From positions 417,130 through 481,129 of the forward strand of contig MTLY02000002.1 of NCBI GenBank assembly GCA_002011035.2: a stretch of 64,000 nt of DNA, given 5' to 3'. The translations under genes and the position numbers were made by a program. Below the pieces are notes generated by a model that was not told the DNA's origin, searched no databases, and saw nothing but the letters and a program-made list of their open reading frames with translations. Below are positions 48,401-60,507 of the stretch, piece by piece. Numbering within the stretch: position 1 is the first letter of the stretch; each line of letters begins with the position of its first letter. Origin of the DNA: Candidatus Hecatella orcuttiae (GTDB taxonomy: Archaea > Thermoproteota > Bathyarchaeia > Hecatellales > Hecatellaceae).

Positions 48401-49064
48401 AGGGAGGTCAGCCTGGAGGTTATAGAGATGCCGGAGGGGAACAAAGAGATATTAGCCTATTTGGTAGGAATAATTAGTGGAAATGGTAGATTGGAAATTA
48501 ACAAGCCTCTCATCACTATGATTGATAAAAATAAACAGTTCATTGCTAACGTAGTTGCTCCCTACGTTAGTAGGGTTGTGGGTAAAAACCCTTCAATATT
48601 TTATGATGAAGATACGGAAACGTGGAAGATTGTAATCGAATCAACAGACTTCTGGAAATTGCTAAATAGTGAATATCTAGTTCCCCTAGGTGATAAAGCA
48701 GAAATATTAGTTGTTCCACGTAAAATTTCGCAAAGCTCGATAAAGGTTCAAAAAGCCTACATAAGAGGATGGCTAGATGTTAAGGGTCATCTAAGGGTAA
48801 TTAAAAAGAGTACCCGTAGCTATTTTAGACTTGAATTCGATACAAAAAGTAAACCAATTAGAGATTTTATTTCAAGACGACTTAATAAATGGAACATAAC
48901 TACAAAAAATTACACCAAAGAAAAAACTTATGGATTTAAAATAACAGATTACACGAGCTTAATTCGATACAAAAATATTATTGGATTTAAACATCCGGAG
49001 AAGAGGAAAAAGCTAAATATCCTCCTCCGGTATCTCTACTAAATCCAGGTTGCCTCTCGCTGAA
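48401..49064 (+). other. Archaeal intron in the 16S rRNA gene
   Basis: The exon sequence reads GGTCAGTAT then GCCCCGAATCCCC once the 664 bases are removed, restoring the normal 16S at the helix near E. coli position 1205-1213. The intron ends pair with each other: CCTGGA (48412) with TCCAGG, AGAGAT with ATCTCT, and CCGGAG with CTCCGG, and closer to the junction GGGAGG with CCTCTC. This is the extended stem expected for a bulge-helix-bulge intron cut by the tRNA splicing endonuclease. It carries the reading frame at 48428. Confidence 0.85.
48428..49042 (+). CDS. LAGLIDADG homing endonuclease-like protein, catalytic acids missing
   Basis: 204 residues in the 16S intron. Two LAGLIDADG helices are recognisable, YLVGIISGNGRLEI (residues 11-24) and YIRGWLDVKGHLRV (111-124). 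In active enzymes such as I-DmoI the eighth motif position is Asp or Glu; here it is Asn19 and Lys119. Both metal-binding acids would therefore be lost while the frame stays open, suggesting an inactive endonuclease or a protein kept for another job such as helping splicing. The DNA is AT-rich compared with the rRNA. Start ATG 48428. Confidence 0.8.
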   Translation: MPEGNKEILAYLVGIISGNGRLEINKPLITMIDKNKQFIANVVAPYVSRVVGKNPSIFYDEDTETWKIVIESTDFWKLLNSEYLVPLGDKAEILVVPRKISQSSIKVQKAYIRGWLDVKGHLRVIKKSTRSYFRLEFDTKSKPIRDFISRRLNKWNITTKNYTKEKTYGFKITDYTSLIRYKNIIGFKHPEKRKKLNILLRYLY

Positions 49065-49162
49065 GCCCCGAATCCCCCGGGCTACACGCGGGCTGCAATG
49101 GCGGGGACAATGGGTTTCAACCCCGAAAGGGGAAGGAAATCCCATAAACCCCGCCGCAGTTG

Positions 49163-49202
<40 letters not shown>

Positions 49203-49221
49203 CTAGTAATCGCGTGTCATC

Positions 49222-49279
<58 letters not shown>

Positions 49280-49334
49280 CCAGTCGGGGTGAGGTGCGGT
49301 CCCGAAAGGGGTCGTATCGAGCCTCGGCTGGGCA

Positions 49335-49850
<516 letters not shown>

Positions 49851-49884
49851 AGAGTCGTGCATAGGTAAGTTGCTAGCTAGCTGG
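49851..49884 (+). repeat. 5' strand of the 23S processing stem
   Basis: 34 bases starting AGAGTCGTGCATAGG are the exact reverse complement of 53132-53165. The two arms enclose the 23S gene and form the long helix cut by the splicing endonuclease during rRNA maturation. Confidence 0.9.
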
Positions 49885-49885
49885 G

Positions 49886-53127
<3,242 letters not shown>

Positions 53128-53131
53128 AATT

Positions 53132-53165
53132 CCAGCTAGCTAGCAACTTACCTATGCACGACTCT
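53132..53165 (+). repeat. 3' strand of the 23S processing stem
   Basis: CCAGCTAGCTAGCAACTTAC and 14 further bases pair without mismatch with 49851-49884. The GCTAGCTAGC core is itself palindromic. Together the arms give a perfect 34-bp helix. Confidence 0.9.
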
Positions 53166-53210
53166 TGGAACACCTAATTTTTAGAATTTTAGAGATATAT
53201 TGAGCGAAGA

Positions 53211-53219
53211 TTAAATATA
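53211..53219 (+). promoter_or_regulatory. Likely TATA box of the RNase P RNA gene
   Basis: TTAAATATA at 53211-53219 lies about 26 bases before the 5' end of RNase P RNA (53245), the normal archaeal spacing. Confidence 0.55.
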
Positions 53220-53244
53220 GTCGAAGGATTATTATATTATACAT

Positions 53245-53648
53245 GGAGCCGGGAGGGGCAGGACGGCCGCCGGTGCCCTGGTTTAACCGGGGTGCTGAGG
53301 AAGGTCCCCCCTCCTTCGAAGCTACGGCGTGGTGTAAACCACAAGCCGAGAGGCTTGCTCCGGGAACAGAAACGACACGTCCACATGTGCAGATGACGAT
53401 GAGGCGGTTGAGAATCACCGGTTTGGTGATTCGAGAAGGAACCTGGTGACAGGTTCCGAGTTAACCCGTTGAGGAGCCATGTGGGATCGGTGAAACGGCC
53501 CGACGCCGTGGAGCAAGCCCGAGTAGGCCGGGAGGTTTGCTTCGAGCCGGATGACCGGCGGGTTGGGTGCTTAGTTTAATGCCGTCTGGGCACTTCCGGT
53601 GACGGAGGTGCCGAAACAAAAGGGGGCCTACTCGCCCCACCCGGCTCC
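53245..53648 (+). ncRNA. rnpB: RNase P RNA
   Basis: GGAGCCGGG (53245-53253) pairs with CCCGGCTCC (53640-53648) as helix P1. Conserved regions follow in order: GAGGAAGGTCC (53298), AACAGAAACGACACGT (53367), GGTGAAACGG (near 53490) and AACAAAAGGGGGCCTACT (near 53615). Length about 404 nt is right for an archaeal type A RNA. It cleaves the 5' leader of pre-tRNAs with proteins such as those at 40591 and 41321. It lies only about 80 bases after the 23S processing stem; a T-rich run follows the gene. Confidence 0.9.
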
Positions 53649-53666
53649 AATTTTACTTTTATGTTG

Positions 53667-54644
53667 TTAAGGTTGTATTACGCAACATGTTTCGTGGTAC
53701 TTTAATGTGTATTTTTGTTTTTGGAGTTGTTTTTGTGTTAGACGTGTTGGTGTTGTTAGTTTGTTGATTCCAGCTTTTACTGCCAATAGTTCTGTTTCTG
53801 TTTTTTGTTTTCCTCCTGGTATCATACATCCGAGGGCTATTGGTGTTTTTGGGAATAGTATACGTGTTATGGCTGTTATTGTTGCTATTGTTTGAGGTGA
53901 TGGTGGTGATATATTTTGCATAGAAGTTTTTGGTGTTGGTTTTAGAGCAATAAGAACTATTGTGGAAGGTGTTATCGTTGATATTATTTTTAGTGCGTTT
54001 AGTTCGTGTTTTATTTTTCCATAGTGTAGTCCTATACATATGTGGGGGGATATTCCTTTTACACCTGCTTCTTCTAGGGTTTTAAGTGCTGTTTGATAGT
54101 CTTTAGGGGTTTTTTCTATTTGGTAAATTTCTTTTATTGTTGATGTGTCTCCAACGATGTCTATGGATGCGTAGTCTATTTCTGTTTTTGCTAGTTGTTT
54201 TGCTAGTTTTAGAGGTATTAATCCGGTGTGAACATTTATTATTAAGTTTGTTTCGTGTTTTACTCTTTTTAATACATCTATGAAGTTTTCGAGGAGTACG
54301 TATCCGTTTTTTGTGTTTCCGCCGCTTATTAAAACTCCTTTAGCTCCTTTCTCATATAATTTTAAACAGATTTCGAATAGTTTAGATGGTGTTGGTGCTG
54401 ATATCATATGTTTTAAATAGTGTTTTTCGCAATGTTTGCAGTTTAAAGCACACCAAGTACCTGTCACCGATATAGGTGGAAAATTTTTGCCAGGATAATA
54501 GCAGTGTATAGTTTTCTGGAAGTTTTTATATGTTATCTCCTCGGCTCTTCTTACAAGTTGCTCAAATACTTCTATTTTACCTAATTCCTTGAAAAGACTA
54601 TCTATGTTGCTGAAGTCGTTTAAATTGTATTGAAGGGGTTTCAT
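53667..54644 (-). CDS. Radical SAM protein, LipS1-like (lipoyl synthase component)
   Basis: 325 residues. The radical SAM motif is VTGTWCALNCKHCEKHYLKH (CxxxCxxC, about residues 63-70), later GALPxGG-type VLISGGNTKNGYVLLENF. The C-terminus carries CCVIQP, likely ligands of a second iron-sulfur cluster. Together with the adjacent 54677 gene, the pair resembles the two-protein archaeal lipoyl synthase LipS1/LipS2 that inserts sulfur into octanoyl groups. The DNA is AT-rich and A-rich on the coding strand. The assignment is from overall motif pattern and gene pairing, not from a search. Confidence 0.65.
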   Translation of the reverse strand: MKPLQYNLNDFSNIDSLFKELGKIEVFEQLVRRAEEITYKNFQKTIHCYYPGKNFPPISVTGTWCALNCKHCEKHYLKHMISAPTPSKLFEICLKLYEKGAKGVLISGGNTKNGYVLLENFIDVLKRVKHETNLIINVHTGLIPLKLAKQLAKTEIDYASIDIVGDTSTIKEIYQIEKTPKDYQTALKTLEEAGVKGISPHICIGLHYGKIKHELNALKIISTITPSTIVLIALKPTPKTSMQNISPPSPQTIATITAITRILFPKTPIALGCMIPGGKQKTETELLAVKAGINKLTTPTRLTQKQLQKQKYTLKYHETCCVIQP

Positions 54645-54676
54645 GTTTCAATCCCTTTAAGACTATTCGATCATTT

Positions 54677-55678
54677 TTATAGAAATTGTAGTTCCTTTCT
54701 AATTCTTTTTATTTCTTCCTTTGAAGGATTCCATGGAAAATTGTAGATTGGGCCTCTTGGAGATTCGTTGTAAAATGGTCTATTACAACCTGGGCAGCCA
54801 CTTGTTCTAAAAGGTTGTCCGCTTTCAATTATTTTATTTAATTCTTCTCGAGTTATCCCGAAATCTATTATTTTACCTTCTTCACTAAAGCCCATATTTT
54901 CTTTTCTTGTTATTTTGTTTTGAATAAGATATCTTGCAATTTGTATTCTTCTATATTTGTCTATTGGAGGTGAAGGATGTTTTTCCAGTTTTGTTCCCGT
55001 AATGGGTGTGAAAGCGAAAAGTCCAATGATAATTTTCAAGTCGGAAAACTCTTGTATAAAGTTAACAGCCTCCTTCTCGGTCTCGCCTAACCCAATAATG
55101 AGATGGGTTGATACCTTACCTTCTCCAAATATTTTAATTGCCCTTTTCAAGGCGTCCATATGTTTTTCCCAAGTATACGGTCCCCCTACCTGTTTACCTT
55201 TAATTTTGTCAAAAATTTCAGGCGTTGCAGCGTCAAAAGGTATACCTAATCGTTCTACCCCCAATTCTTTCAAAATTTTCATTTTGTTTTCGTCTATTGG
55301 GTGAACTGGTAGAGAAATAGGAATTTCAGGTGCTAATTTGTATATTTGGGTAATAATAGCTTGGAGATCTTCAAAAAGGCTGAGATAATTCAGGGTTTGA
55401 ATACATATTCTTTTTATTTCCTTTTTCACTTTTTTGTTCTTTAATGCTTTGCAAACTTGGTTGAAAGGATAAGTAGGCCACGAGATTCTCGATAACATTT
55501 TCAGGTTCGATTTACTTTCTCTTGCTTGGGGGCAAAATGCGCAGTTCGCTGTACATCGCCTCGATGTATAGGTCATAAAATATGCGGTTGTTGGGTAAGC
55601 TAGCAATTTAATGTGTGTTAAATTTAGTACTGCTGCTGTTCCAAGAGAAACCCTTATTTTAAACGAACTGTTAAACAT
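54677..55678 (-). CDS. Radical SAM protein, LipS2-like (lipoyl synthase component)
   Basis: 333 residues from ATG 55678 (GGAGG eight bases upstream; a GTG at 55693 is the longer choice). The motif TYTSRRCTANCAFCPQARES (CxxxCxxC) resembles biotin-synthase-type radical SAM enzymes, and the C-terminal end has SGCPGCNRPFYNESPRGPIY with further cysteines. It precedes the LipS1-like gene by 32 bases in one operon. The protein probably installs one of the two sulfur atoms of lipoate. Confidence 0.65.
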   Translation of the reverse strand: MFNSSFKIRVSLGTAAVLNLTHIKLLAYPTTAYFMTYTSRRCTANCAFCPQARESKSNLKMLSRISWPTYPFNQVCKALKNKKVKKEIKRICIQTLNYLSLFEDLQAIITQIYKLAPEIPISLPVHPIDENKMKILKELGVERLGIPFDAATPEIFDKIKGKQVGGPYTWEKHMDALKRAIKIFGEGKVSTHLIIGLGETEKEAVNFIQEFSDLKIIIGLFAFTPITGTKLEKHPSPPIDKYRRIQIARYLIQNKITRKENMGFSEEGKIIDFGITREELNKIIESGQPFRTSGCPGCNRPFYNESPRGPIYNFPWNPSKEEIKRIRKELQFL

Positions 55679-55776
55679 TAATGCTTCCTCCACAGTTCTC
55701 AGTGTTCTATAAGACCTTTCATATCAAGACGTGTTGAAAGCAATGTTACAACTCGAAATTGGAATTTATGTAAATT

Positions 55777-56322
55777 TTAAATGTCTAATTTGTATTTTTC
55801 CTTCAATAATTTATTTTGCTTTTCCACAACTTCTTCAGGTGTTTTAGCATTTCGGTAAGCTTCAAGAAAATCTTCGTTTAATTCTAGGAAATGCAATCCC
55901 CACTTAAAAATCGAAAGTATATCTTTTGCTTGATTTTCAAAACCTATTATGTAAAGGGCTGCAGCTAAAGCTTCTGCTGTGCTCAACATTCCTATTTTGC
56001 CGTAATTTATAGGGTTTACTGCTACTAAAGCAGGTAAAATCCTTCCTCTTCCTCGAAGTAGGTTAGGAATTCCCTCCTCGATTTTTTTCCATGAACAGTC
56101 AATAGCTACAATACCATGTTTTACTGCTAACTCTCTATCTAGGGGAGAAAAGACTTGAGAAACTAGAGGATTAAGTATTAATGTCTTCTTCGGAATATAT
56201 CTTAAATTATAAACTACTTTAGCTTTGCCATGCCTATTTAATTTTAATGCTGTACACTTCTTGGGATCGCACTGTCTTTCATGATATACATACAATTTAA
56301 TGGTCTTTTTTGCTTTCTCCAT
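55777..56322 (-). CDS. Tsr3-like rRNA aminocarboxypropyltransferase (DUF367)
   Basis: 181 residues. N-terminal YHERQCDPKKCTALKLNRHG, then FSPLDRELAVKHGIVAIDCSW, RGRGRILPALVAVNPINYG and STAEALAAALYIIGF are typical of DUF367/Tsr3. The enzyme transfers the aminocarboxypropyl group of SAM to a hypermodified uridine in the small-subunit rRNA P-site loop. Length is normal. It diverges from the small Lrp-like gene. Confidence 0.88.
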   Translation of the reverse strand: MEKAKKTIKLYVYHERQCDPKKCTALKLNRHGKAKVVYNLRYIPKKTLILNPLVSQVFSPLDRELAVKHGIVAIDCSWKKIEEGIPNLLRGRGRILPALVAVNPINYGKIGMLSTAEALAAALYIIGFENQAKDILSIFKWGLHFLELNEDFLEAYRNAKTPEEVVEKQNKLLKEKYKLDI

Positions 56323-56395
56323 TTTTCTCGATATAGTAAAGAAAGATTAATTTAAAATTGCATCGATTAAATTATGAAGATAAGGAGGGAAAGAT

Positions 56396-56644
56396 TTGCC
56401 GATAGCTTTTATCCTTATTAAAACTAAGGCTGGTTTAGAAGAAAAAGTTCTTAAGAAGGTTTTAGAAATCGAAGGGGTAAGAGAAGCCTATATTGTGCTA
56501 GGTGTATACGATATCATTGCTAAAGTATCTGTTGAACGTTTAGAAAAACTACAAGAAATTATTCGTCAAAAAGTGAGGGGAGAAATAGAAGAAATAGAAG
56601 AAACCATGACTATGCTTGTTATAGAAGGAGCTTCAAAAGATTAA
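56396..56644 (+). CDS. Stand-alone Lrp/AsnC effector domain (RAM)
   Basis: 82 residues from TTG 56396. AFILIKTKAGLEEKVLKKVL, then GVREAYIVLGVYDIIAKVSV and ETMTMLVIEG match the ligand-binding domain of Lrp/AsnC regulators without the DNA-binding half. Such stand-alone domains bind amino acids or other effectors and may modify full-length partners. Confidence 0.85.
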   Translation: MPIAFILIKTKAGLEEKVLKKVLEIEGVREAYIVLGVYDIIAKVSVERLEKLQEIIRQKVRGEIEEIEETMTMLVIEGASKD

Positions 56645-56655
56645 CATGCTCATAT

Positions 56656-58218
56656 TCACTTTCTCAGTAGATATTTTCCAATAGCCAAACAATCCATTAA
56701 ACCTTCTTTAAAAGTTTTAATTGCATCTAAAGGGGAACATACAATAGGTTCTCCATGAATATTCATCGACGTATTCAAGATTGCGCCCATACCAGTTTCT
56801 TTCTCAATAATTTCTATAATGCGCCTATATTCTTGGCACTCGCCTCTTTTAATAGTTTGAGGTCTTGTTGTCCTATCCACATGAACCACAGCTGGGATCT
56901 CCTCCAACGCTTTTTCAGTAACTCTAAAAGCTATAGTCATAAAAGGAGCATAACATGCATCCACCAAGTACTCATTAACCCTCTCATATAAGATGGTTGG
57001 AGCAAAAGGCTGCCACCATGGACGTCTCTTCCTCTTGTTAAGCTCACCTACAAGCTTCTTTTCACTAGGCAATGATAGGACACTTCTATTTCCAAGAGCC
57101 CTCGGGCCAAATTCCATTCTGCCAGAAAATCTCCCAACAATATATCCTTTTAAAAGTAAATCTGCAATAGCTTCATTAATGTCATCATAATATTCCGCTT
57201 TATCTTCCATCCTATATTTTCTTAAAGCCTCCTTTATACCCTCATCATCGTATTCCGGACCAAGATAAACATGTTCAAGAGGTCTTGGCTTAGTATCCTT
57301 GCCATCTATAAGTCTCATCCTAGCCCAAACCTCGAGCGCTGCACCAACACATAATCCTCCATCACCCATATGAGGAAACACGTACAAATCTTTTGAAATT
57401 TCCTCTCTTATCCTCATGTTTAAATGTACATTTGCAGCTATTCCACCTGCGAAAACGATTTTCTTTACATCAACTTCCTCAAGCACCTTTTTTAAAAGGT
57501 TTAAAACTAACTCTTCAAGTCTTTTTTGAGCCGCAGCAGCTATATCAAATGAAGAAACCTCCTTTAACTTTTCTTTCATTAGCTTAACAGCCTCTGCCCC
57601 TACTGCACCTAATTTATTTCTAAAACTTAAACTTTTAACGTCTAAATCTATAAACTCACTTACAATGCCATAACATTTGGAAGGATCTCCATGAGCCGCC
57701 ATACATGCTACTTTAGCTTCATCAGCCATCGGTCTGAAACCAAGCAGCTCAGTAATATTAGCAAAGAAATCGCCTACGGAGTTATAGGCGTTAGATTGAT
57801 AAAGTGGGATAATTTCACCTCTCCTTCCTAGACTTACTGTAGCAGATAAGCCGTCACCCGCCGCGTCAATCGTCACTACAAGTGCATCACTCCAACCACA
57901 CGTTCTATAAGCGGAAGCAGCATGGGCTAAATGATGATCAACATATATTTGAGGAATACCTGGAAAAAGCTTTAAAAGATATTTTTCTAATTGAGAAGCT
58001 CTTGTAAACCTCCTAAAAACTCCGCCAATAGCAATATAATCTACATCACCAAAACTTAATCCAGTGCAACGGAGAAGCTCATTTATTGCGTTTTTAGGAA
58101 TCCCTCTTTGATGTTTAACACGTGTAAATCTCTCTTCACTAGCCGCTGCAATCACAACTCCATCTTTAACTATCGCAGCGCCAGCATCATGACCGTCACA
58201 AATACCTAAAATAATCAT
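56656..58218 (-). CDS. NodU/CmcH-type carbamoyltransferase
   Basis: 520 residues. N-terminal domain IILGICDGHDAGAAIVKDGV, DHHLAHAASAYRTCGWSDAL and TIDAAGDGLSATVSLGRRG (the metal/ATP region), then IVFAGGIAANVHLNMRIREE and the C-terminal FSGRMEFGPRALGNRSVLS. The family transfers carbamoyl groups from carbamoyl phosphate to hydroxyls of sugars or antibiotics. No biosynthetic cluster is near, so the acceptor is unknown; cell-surface glycan modification is a possibility. Confidence 0.9.
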   Translation of the reverse strand: MIILGICDGHDAGAAIVKDGVVIAAASEERFTRVKHQRGIPKNAINELLRCTGLSFGDVDYIAIGGVFRRFTRASQLEKYLLKLFPGIPQIYVDHHLAHAASAYRTCGWSDALVVTIDAAGDGLSATVSLGRRGEIIPLYQSNAYNSVGDFFANITELLGFRPMADEAKVACMAAHGDPSKCYGIVSEFIDLDVKSLSFRNKLGAVGAEAVKLMKEKLKEVSSFDIAAAAQKRLEELVLNLLKKVLEEVDVKKIVFAGGIAANVHLNMRIREEISKDLYVFPHMGDGGLCVGAALEVWARMRLIDGKDTKPRPLEHVYLGPEYDDEGIKEALRKYRMEDKAEYYDDINEAIADLLLKGYIVGRFSGRMEFGPRALGNRSVLSLPSEKKLVGELNKRKRRPWWQPFAPTILYERVNEYLVDACYAPFMTIAFRVTEKALEEIPAVVHVDRTTRPQTIKRGECQEYRRIIEIIEKETGMGAILNTSMNIHGEPIVCSPLDAIKTFKEGLMDCLAIGKYLLRK

Positions 58219-58343
58219 TTTAATACACCTAAATTAACATGAATAGGGTGACATATGAAAGTTTAAATTTTCACGCTCTCGAATAACATCAAATCGTTTT
58301 AATCCCTAAATAAATGAAACTCAGAAACTAGGTCGAATCAACA

Positions 58344-59672
58344 ATGACATTACTTCATATCGGAATCGATGATACGGACTCACTTATTGGCGGTTGTACC
58401 ACTTACATAGGTGCTAGGCTAGTTCATCGACTAGAAAAAGAAACAAAAGCCAAATTCATCGATTATCCAAACCTTATAAGATTAAACCCAAACATCCCAT
58501 ACAAAACAAGAGGAAACGGAGCTGTATGTCTAAGAATAAACATAGAAGAAAATATGATAGAAGATGTAGAAAACATTGTTATCGAAGAAGTAGAAGAAAA
58601 CTCCGACCTAAAATGCGAAGAAACACATCCCGGAATCGTTTTCTTCAAAGGAAACGTCCCACCTGAACTTAAAAAATTCGCAAAGAAAGCTGTAACTGAT
58701 GTCATAATGCTCGACGAAGCTCTAAAAATAGTAAACAAAACCGGTGCAAAAATAAAAACCTACAAAAAGGGAAGAGGCATCATAGGGGCCCTGGCAGCCA
58801 TCGGAAACACTTTAGAAAAAGACCACACATATGAACTGTTATCCTACAGGTCCCCAGAACATTGGGGAACCCCCAGAACCATAGATGAAGACTCAGTTTA
58901 TCTAATGGACAAGCTAACAAACCCAGAAACCTTCAACAACATAGACAAGGAAACCAAAAGAATATTAATTACTCCCCACGGACCCGACCCAGTACTATAT
59001 GGAATAAGAGGAGAAACCCCAGAAATAGTTAAACTAGCATCAAAAATCGTAGTATCATACGAGCCAATAGAAAGATGGGTAATATATAGAACAAACCAGG
59101 GAACAGATGAACACCTAACAAAACTAAGAAAAATAAAAGAAATAAAACTATATCAACCAGCAAAAACCCTCGTAAAAATAATAGAACCACCTAAAATCAT
59201 ACCAGGAGGACATGTAATAGTAAAAGCGGCAGACAACACAGCAACCATCGATCTCGCTGCATACGAACCAACAGGAAACTTCAGAAAAATCATCCAAAAA
59301 CTAATCCCAGGAGACACCATAATCGCGTACGGAGGAGTAAAACCCCAAGAAAACAAACCTCTAACATTAAACCTGGAAAAAATAGAAATACTAAACTTAG
59401 CACCAAAAATAATATACAAAAACCCCAAATGCTCGAAATGCGGTAAAAGAATGAAATCAGCAGGAAAAAACCAAGGATACCGCTGCAAAAAATGCAAAAC
59501 CCATGCAAAAAACATAGAAAAAGAAAAAATACAAATACCAAGAGAAATAAAGCCAGGAATATACCTACCGACACCAAGAGCACACAGACACCTTACTAAA
59601 CCCCTTCAAAGATACGGCAGGGAAAAGAAAAACAAACCAAAAAAACTCATAGAAAAATGGCATTACCCCTAA
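58344..59672 (+). CDS. tiaS: tRNA(Ile2) 2-agmatinylcytidine synthetase TiaS
   Basis: 442 residues. N-terminal HIGIDDTDSLIGGCTTYIGA with the Asp pair, a middle FKNxGAGRGIIGALAAIGNT-type stretch (KGRGIIGALAAIGN), an OB-fold region and a C-terminal zinc ribbon CSKCGKRMKSAGKNQGYRCK. It attaches agmatine to C34 of tRNA-Ile(CAT) so that it reads AUA, essential in archaea. The gene is AT-rich. It stands 95 bases ahead of the initiator tRNA gene. Confidence 0.93.
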   Translation: MTLLHIGIDDTDSLIGGCTTYIGARLVHRLEKETKAKFIDYPNLIRLNPNIPYKTRGNGAVCLRINIEENMIEDVENIVIEEVEENSDLKCEETHPGIVFFKGNVPPELKKFAKKAVTDVIMLDEALKIVNKTGAKIKTYKKGRGIIGALAAIGNTLEKDHTYELLSYRSPEHWGTPRTIDEDSVYLMDKLTNPETFNNIDKETKRILITPHGPDPVLYGIRGETPEIVKLASKIVVSYEPIERWVIYRTNQGTDEHLTKLRKIKEIKLYQPAKTLVKIIEPPKIIPGGHVIVKAADNTATIDLAAYEPTGNFRKIIQKLIPGDTIIAYGGVKPQENKPLTLNLEKIEILNLAPKIIYKNPKCSKCGKRMKSAGKNQGYRCKKCKTHAKNIEKEKIQIPREIKPGIYLPTPRAHRHLTKPLQRYGREKKNKPKKLIEKWHYP

Positions 59673-59767
59673 CCAAAACACTACAAGACAATAAACCCGC
59701 CCAAAAACCAAAAAGCAAACAAAAACCAACGATAAATTTAAAAAACAAAAATATCACACACTAACAT

Positions 59768-59923
59768 AGCGGGGCAAAACACAGCGGGGACTACCCCAAT
59801 ACAAAATTGGGTAGCCGCAATGGGGTAGCCAGGAGATCCCGCGGGGCTCATAAGCCCGACAGATACATCCTCTCGGGTTAAGAAACCCCGAGATCGGAGG
59901 TTCAAATCCTCCCCCCGCTACCA
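59768..59923 (+). tRNA. Initiator tRNA-Met (CAT) with two introns
   Basis: Acceptor AGCGGGG (59768-59774) pairs with CCCCGCT (59913-59919), with the A1-U72 pair of initiators, and CCA is encoded (59921-59923). Exons join as AGCGGGG + TGGGGTAGCCAGGAGATC... with anticodon loop CTCATAA and T arm GGAGG TTCAAAT CCTCC. Intron 1 (about 59775-59820, 46 nt) sits between acceptor and D arm, folding as CTACCC/GGGTAG; intron 2 (about 59853-59884, 32 nt) is at the canonical 37/38 site. Splice sites are inferred to within a base or two. Confidence 0.88.
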
Positions 59924-60001
59924 TATACCTTTACCTTTTTTGGTGGTTTTTTGTGGGTTTTCGTGGCGATTTTTTTGAGTTTTATTTGCTTAAATAATTC
60001 G

Positions 60002-60217
60002 TTAAGTTTTCTCATAATTAGAACCTCTCTTTATTTTGTCGGAATATCTTTCGATGATAAATTGGGCGAAATCTTTCTCGTGTTTTTGAAAGAACCAGTC
60101 TTTGAACAGTTTTCTAAATGAAATTGGTTCTTCAACTATTTTTGCAAAATATCTCTCCAGTTCAGATGTGAATATTACGAGTCCTCCTTGGAGATTGATT
60201 AGTTGGGCAAGGGTCAG
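60002..60217 (-). CDS. 71-residue protein with an apparent CTG start, or gene remnant
   Basis: Minus strand CTG 60217, seven bases after GGTGA, to TAA 60002. The sequence reads TLAQLINLQGGLVIFTSELE, then YFAKIVEEPISFRKLFKDWF and ends YSDKIKRGSNYEKT; it is helical and charged. A TAA one codon before the GGTGA means that it has no usual start. Either CTG initiates, or this is the end of an older gene. No family recognised. Confidence 0.4.
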   Translation of the reverse strand: MTLAQLINLQGGLVIFTSELERYFAKIVEEPISFRKLFKDWFFQKHEKDFAQFIIERYSDKIKRGSNYEKT

Positions 60218-60339
60218 TTTTTTGTCACCGATTTAAACGTGAAAAAACGTTTTAAAATTTTATCGGAAAAATTATACGTGGAGATAAAGAGAGTCGACGA
60301 AAGTATTTTAATTTTTAATCATTGATTTATCGATAAGAT

Positions 60340-60363
60340 ATATCTGGAAACGTTTCCAGATAT
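60340..60363. repeat. Perfect 24-bp palindrome upstream of the secreted-protein gene
   Basis: ATATCTGGAAAC is followed by its exact complement GTTTCCAGATAT. The stretch 60218-60507 otherwise holds AT-rich DNA and no gene, and a TATA-like run (TAACTTTAGTTTATAAG) precedes the ATG at 60508. The palindrome could be an operator or hairpin. Confidence 0.5.
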
Positions 60364-60507
60364 CTTGAGGGGGTCTCAGCCTAGCTTAGACAAGTCATTT
60401 CATCATGTGAAGGTGATGAGTAAAGCTTTCTAAGCTGGTTATCATCGGCTCTGATGACATTTATTTTAACTTTAGTTTATAAGTTGAGTCCTAGATGGGT
60501 GTGATAA

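Noticed and set aside
60385..60470. C/D box guide RNA (GTGATGA and CTGATGA elements)
   Set aside because: Spacing between boxes is too short and the inner boxes do not match; probably chance.
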